Source of the DNA: Verrucomicrobiota bacterium
Lineage (GTDB): Bacteria; Verrucomicrobiota; Verrucomicrobiia; Verrucomicrobiales; DEV007
Direction of reading: 5' to 3'
Length of the DNA stretch: 64,000 nt
NCBI GenBank assembly: GCA_024277195.1
Contig: JAJRVS010000015.1
Coordinates: forward strand, 1 to 64,000
Shown here: in pieces, positions 60,982 to 64,000 of the stretch
Layout of the letters: each line of letters begins with the position of its first letter
Numbering within the stretch: the stretch's first letter is position 1
Position numbers and translations under genes: made by a program
The notes under the pieces: generated by a model
Databases searched by the model: none
The model's input: only the letters and a program-made list of their open reading frames with translations
Told to the model about the DNA's origin: nothing

Positions 60982-61180
60982 AAGCTGCTGACCGTTATGC
61001 GTTGCGCCCTTGCAGGGCTGGAAGAATTGGGCTTTTTACCCAGCGCTTCGCACTGGGCTATATCATTGAGCACCGTTGGTGCAAAAGAGATGAAAGCAAA
61101 CTGTCCTGTAAGGACAATATGTGATAGCCCAGTGCGAAGCGCTGGGGTTAAATCGGTTTTATTGTCAGCCCTAAAAGGGC
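60982..61180. repeat. Cruciform REP-like repeat, copy 1
   Basis: About 200 bases closely similar to 63767-63955. A perfect 23-base inverted repeat (61039-61061 with 61124-61146, built on CCCAGCGCTTCGCACTGGG) encloses two small hairpins, GCACC/GGTGC (61070-61082) and TGTCCT/AGGACA (61102-61116). GCCCT/AGGGC hairpins flank it on both sides (61006-61018 and 61168-61180). Each arm of the large repeat can also fold on itself. Bases 60879-60981 and 61181-61340 show no gene. Confidence 0.85.
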
Positions 61181-61340
61181 GACATGATGTTGATGGGTGA
61201 TAAGGTAGCTTTCAATAAACAATGGCTAACTTTTTTGTTCTGCACCCATAGCGGGGGCAGTCGGAGAAAGGTTGCCCGATATTTTTTTGGAAGTACTGAT
61301 GAACTTCGGTGGACACTGGTTTGTTTTTCCCGATCTGAAT

Positions 61341-62582
61341 CTACTCAGTCTCTTTGGGTAGTTTGATGGTGAAGGGGTCAAGATTGGCCAGCTCAGTGGC
61401 GAGTTCTTTACCGGGCTTGTCCCTTCCCATCGCAAAAGCCAGGCCTCCTCCTGTTGCTAACAGGCTCCAGTAGTTTGCGGCAGCCTTGTCCTTGGCCAGT
61501 TGGGGATCTTTTTTGTAGCACCATGCGATGGTTTTTAACGAGGACGTATTGCCCTGAATCCAAGCGGCTTTGGCCAGGAGTAGTGACATTTTGTGGTTTT
61601 TTTTCACTCCAATTCCATCCGAGTAAAAATAGGCCAGTTGTCCCAGTGCAAATGAGTGTCCAGTGGCTGCGGCCTTTTGCAATAGTGCCACACCCGCCGG
61701 GCGATTGATTGGGTATCCATAAGAGCCGTTGAGCAGAGCCAGTCCTTTTTCCATAAATCCCAGACTATGTCCGGTTGCCACCGCATTCTCGACCCACTTT
61801 TGGGCTTCTTGTTCGGACGAGCCCTCGACTTTAAGTCTTTCGTAAAAGGCTGCCAAGTTAACCATTGCGTAGATGTCCCCTCCTTTTGCCGCGCGTCGAG
61901 TCCAAGACATTGCCTGAGCCGCATCTTTGCCACGCGGAGCTTGACCGACAGCCAACATGAATCCTAGATCCTTCATGCCGCTCGCGAGTCCCATCTCGGC
62001 GGCTTCGCGGTAATGTTTGATAGCTGACTCCGGGGAGCTCTGTTGCTCTTTGGCGCCCACTTCTACCAAGGCCTGGGCGAAACCTGCCTTTGCACTGTCA
62101 CGGAGATGTTCCCTGGCGTATTTCCCAGCTATTTTATAGGCATCCGAACTGTCTTTGAAGCTGCTCATGGAGATGGCTCCATTTTCGTCTGCTTCACTGA
62201 GATAGCTTAGCATATACGAGTCTAGGGCTGAGCGTGGTTGTCGTTTTTCCAAGGCTTTGCGAAGCTTAACATTGCACGCCCAGCGTATCTTCTGGTCACG
62301 TCGCACACCTGCTCCATCCATGTGGCAACGCATTAGTATAAAGGTGGCCAGGAGGTCACCCTTATTGTGTCCTGCGAGTGCGGTGTGATATGTTTCAAAG
62401 TCCGGAAGGAGGAAGAATCGAGCAAAGGCATAATGTCCATCCCGGGGAGCGTTAGCATCGGTTATTAGTTCCTGGTATCGTCCATTACCAAGCAATTGAT
62501 CGCGGCTACCCGCTGCCTTGCAAGGAGTTGAATAAATGCAAAAAAAGCACACAGGAACTAAAGCGGTTAAGAGCATTTTCAT
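61341..62582 (-). CDS. Exported Sel1-repeat protein
   Basis: 413 residues from the ATG at 62582 (MKMLLTALVPVCFFCIYSTPCKA), a signal peptide; 12 residues further upstream the frame has no signal-like sequence. The body consists of Sel1/TPR-like repeats from about residue 165 to 360, for example SPESAIKHYREAAEMGLASG, then MKDLGFMLAVG and AGVALLQKAAATGHSFALGQ followed by LAYFYSDGIGVKKN. Sel1 repeats form helical scaffolds for protein-protein contacts, often in envelope or signalling proteins. The C-terminus (LANLDPFTIKLPKETE) is unremarkable. It is monocistronic, with a cruciform repeat downstream. Confidence 0.85.
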   Translation of the reverse strand: MKMLLTALVPVCFFCIYSTPCKAAGSRDQLLGNGRYQELITDANAPRDGHYAFARFFLLPDFETYHTALAGHNKGDLLATFILMRCHMDGAGVRRDQKIRWACNVKLRKALEKRQPRSALDSYMLSYLSEADENGAISMSSFKDSSDAYKIAGKYAREHLRDSAKAGFAQALVEVGAKEQQSSPESAIKHYREAAEMGLASGMKDLGFMLAVGQAPRGKDAAQAMSWTRRAAKGGDIYAMVNLAAFYERLKVEGSSEQEAQKWVENAVATGHSLGFMEKGLALLNGSYGYPINRPAGVALLQKAAATGHSFALGQLAYFYSDGIGVKKNHKMSLLLAKAAWIQGNTSSLKTIAWCYKKDPQLAKDKAAANYWSLLATGGGLAFAMGRDKPGKELATELANLDPFTIKLPKETE

Positions 62583-62681
62583 GAATGTGAGGCTAACATT
62601 GTCCTGTAGCTTGTTCAAACAGTAGCAGTTGTTCGGTCAATGATTTCTTGCACCGCTCTTGGGATTCTCTAACTTCCTGCA

Positions 62682-63701
62682 ATGTCTATATCACCTCGCG
62701 CCATCGATGCTTTGAAGCTGGTTTCCGATTTGCAGTCACGCTTCGTGAAGGGGTTGGAGGCGGTGTCCTGTGGAAACGAGGTGGCGGTGGATTTTGCTTT
62801 GACGCAGTGGTTGCGTGATGGGGGGACTCATGGTGGGGGCAATCGTTATACGGCGTCGGACGGTGTTTTTTTTGACCGGGCTTCGGTGAATGTATCACAG
62901 ATCCATTATGAGGACCTTGCTGAAAAGAAGCTGGCTTCGGCGACTGCCATATCGACGATCATCCATCCGAGCAACCCTCATTGTCCGTCGGTGCATATCC
63001 ATATCAGTTGGACCGAGATGAAAGAGGGGGCGGGTTATTGGCGTATCATGGCGGATTTGAATCCTTCAGTGGTGCACGAAGCCTATCGTGATGAGTTTAT
63101 TGAACTCATGCAGCAAGCCGCCCCTTTACAGTATGAAGAGGCATCGGCTCAGGGGGATCGTTATTTTTTCATCCCGGCACTGGATCGCCACCGTGGAGTC
63201 GCCCATTTTTATCTGGAGAGCTACCGCAGGGATGATGCGCTTGCCGACAGGGCGTTGGCTGAGGTTTTTGGCAAGGCGGTGATCGATGGTTATTTGGAGA
63301 TCATTAGGAAAGCGTCGCAGGGCTATCCGGATTTTGATGAAGCGGATCGCTCGGAGCAGTTGGCTTACCACACGTTGTATTTGTTCCAGGTTCTGACCCT
63401 CGACCGGGGAACCACTTCAGGGCTGTTGGTTCATGATCAGAATGATCTTGGTATCATGGGGTCGCTGCCAGCTCATGTGGATCGGGATTTGCTCGCGAGT
63501 TGGAAGGAGAGAGTGGTGCCACTACAGCAGGGTTTGGTGCAAGTGTTGCTTGATGCCTTGCCTGAGGATGGGGTGGTGACGGATGAGGTGAAGTTGGAGT
63601 TGGCTAAGGCGGTGCGGGAGCACTATAGAAAAAATCCAGATGCGCTGTCATTTCAGGCTTCGGGAAATGTGGTTCCGCCTACGGTTGAGAATCATAGGTA
63701 G
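62682..63701 (+). CDS. hemF: Oxygen-dependent coproporphyrinogen III oxidase-like protein
   Basis: 339-residue protein matching the HemF family, which decarboxylates coproporphyrinogen III to protoporphyrinogen IX in haem synthesis using oxygen. Matching blocks are GGTHGGGNRYTASDGVFFDRASVNVS, ASATAISTIIHPSNPHCPSVHIHIS, YFFIPALDRHRGVAHFY and RGTTSGLLVHDQNDLGIMGSLP. The family's conserved His in the HxN-type segment is represented by VHIHIS. The N-terminus is shorter than in some members. The presence of several cytochrome-type proteins in this window fits an active haem pathway. Start ATG at 62682 has no strong ribosome binding site. Confidence 0.85.
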   Translation: MSISPRAIDALKLVSDLQSRFVKGLEAVSCGNEVAVDFALTQWLRDGGTHGGGNRYTASDGVFFDRASVNVSQIHYEDLAEKKLASATAISTIIHPSNPHCPSVHIHISWTEMKEGAGYWRIMADLNPSVVHEAYRDEFIELMQQAAPLQYEEASAQGDRYFFIPALDRHRGVAHFYLESYRRDDALADRALAEVFGKAVIDGYLEIIRKASQGYPDFDEADRSEQLAYHTLYLFQVLTLDRGTTSGLLVHDQNDLGIMGSLPAHVDRDLLASWKERVVPLQQGLVQVLLDALPEDGVVTDEVKLELAKAVREHYRKNPDALSFQASGNVVPPTVENHR

Positions 63702-63766
63702 TCGTTAGGGGAGAGGGAACCACCAATGGACACGAAGAAACACTAAGAGGGTAAGGCAAAATGGTT

Positions 63767-63955
63767 AAGCTGCTGACCGCTATGCGTTTCGCCCTTGCAG
63801 GGCTGGGAGAATTGGATTTTTTACCCAGCGCTTCGCACTGGGCTATAACATTGAGCACCGTTGGTGCAAAGGAGATGAAAGCCAACTGTCCTGTAAGGAC
63901 AAAATGAGGGAGCCCAGTGCGAAGCGCTGGGGTTAAATCGTTTTTATTGACAGCC
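63767..63955. repeat. Cruciform REP-like repeat, copy 2
   Basis: Second copy of the element at 60982. The large arms here are 21 bases (63824-63844 and 63911-63931), and the GCCCT/AGGGC hairpin (63791-63803), GCACC/GGTGC and TGTCCT/AGGACA hairpins are kept. The last GCCCT/AGGGC hairpin is lost; after GCCCTGAG the similarity ends. Bases 63956-64000 show nothing. Confidence 0.85.
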
Positions 63956-64000
63956 CTGAGCAGCAGTGTAGCGGCACCGAAACAAAGTGGAGATCGCCGG

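Noticed and set aside
1-64000. Search for tRNA, rRNA, CRISPR arrays and insertion sequences
   Set aside because: No cloverleaf with a conserved T-loop, no rRNA-like stretch, no regularly spaced direct repeats and no transposase-like protein was recognised by eye; a covariance-model scan would be needed to exclude small RNAs.

Overview
The window reads as chromosome of a PVC-superphylum bacterium, most likely a (probably marine) Verrucomicrobiota member. Support: two PVC-type haem proteins with HEAT repeats, a DUF1549/DUF1553 cytochrome, DUF1501 and DUF1800 proteins, four sulfatase domains with Cys-type formylglycine motifs, a DUF4038 hydrolase remnant, Tat-type 'TRR(K/E)FL' signals, and few Shine-Dalgarno sites. 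This is inference from gene content; no rRNA or other phylogenetic marker is present. No tRNA, rRNA, CRISPR array or complete insertion sequence was seen.

Layout. 1-8.6 kb: uvrB, then an accessory catabolic block (PVC haem protein, SDR oxidoreductase, amidohydrolase, DUF1501). 8.6-18.8 kb: sulfatases, including one polypeptide with two complete sulfatase domains, a patatin-like phospholipase with a membrane anchor, a DUF2314 protein, and several copies of a dispersed intergenic repeat. 19.1-22.2 kb: an APH-like kinase, an enolase paralogue with altered active-site residues, and a small HAD phosphatase on one strand. 22.2-31.4 kb: a DUF1549/1553 cytochrome divergent from a DUF1800-DUF1501 pair, then another sulfatase. 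32.6-37.8 kb: a minus-strand operon of Gfo/Idh/MocA oxidoreductase, PVC haem protein, broken DUF4038 hydrolase and esterase.

38.1-53.7 kb is the most coherent unit. It looks like an inorganic-carbon supply island: the DabA/DabB bicarbonate-accumulating pair, two SulP transporters, a beta- and an alpha-carbonic anhydrase, two paralogous outer-membrane porins, two DUF2490 outer-membrane-type proteins, a NhaR-like LysR regulator, and two paralogous small membrane proteins whose downstream non-coding sequence is also partly conserved. No RuBisCO or carboxysome gene is visible. 53.9-59.6 kb is a complete RND efflux operon (adaptor, permease, TolC-type channel). 59.6-64 kb carries small envelope proteins, a Sel1-repeat protein, hemF and two copies of a cruciform-forming REP-like repeat.

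A recurring theme is gene decay with short scars left in place. Two loci carry a start-plus-end remnant of a DUF1553-type gene. An esterase 3' end still overlaps the start codon of its neighbour. A DUF4038 hydrolase is reduced to an internal fragment. These remnants and the dispersed repeats account for much of the otherwise empty intergenic DNA.
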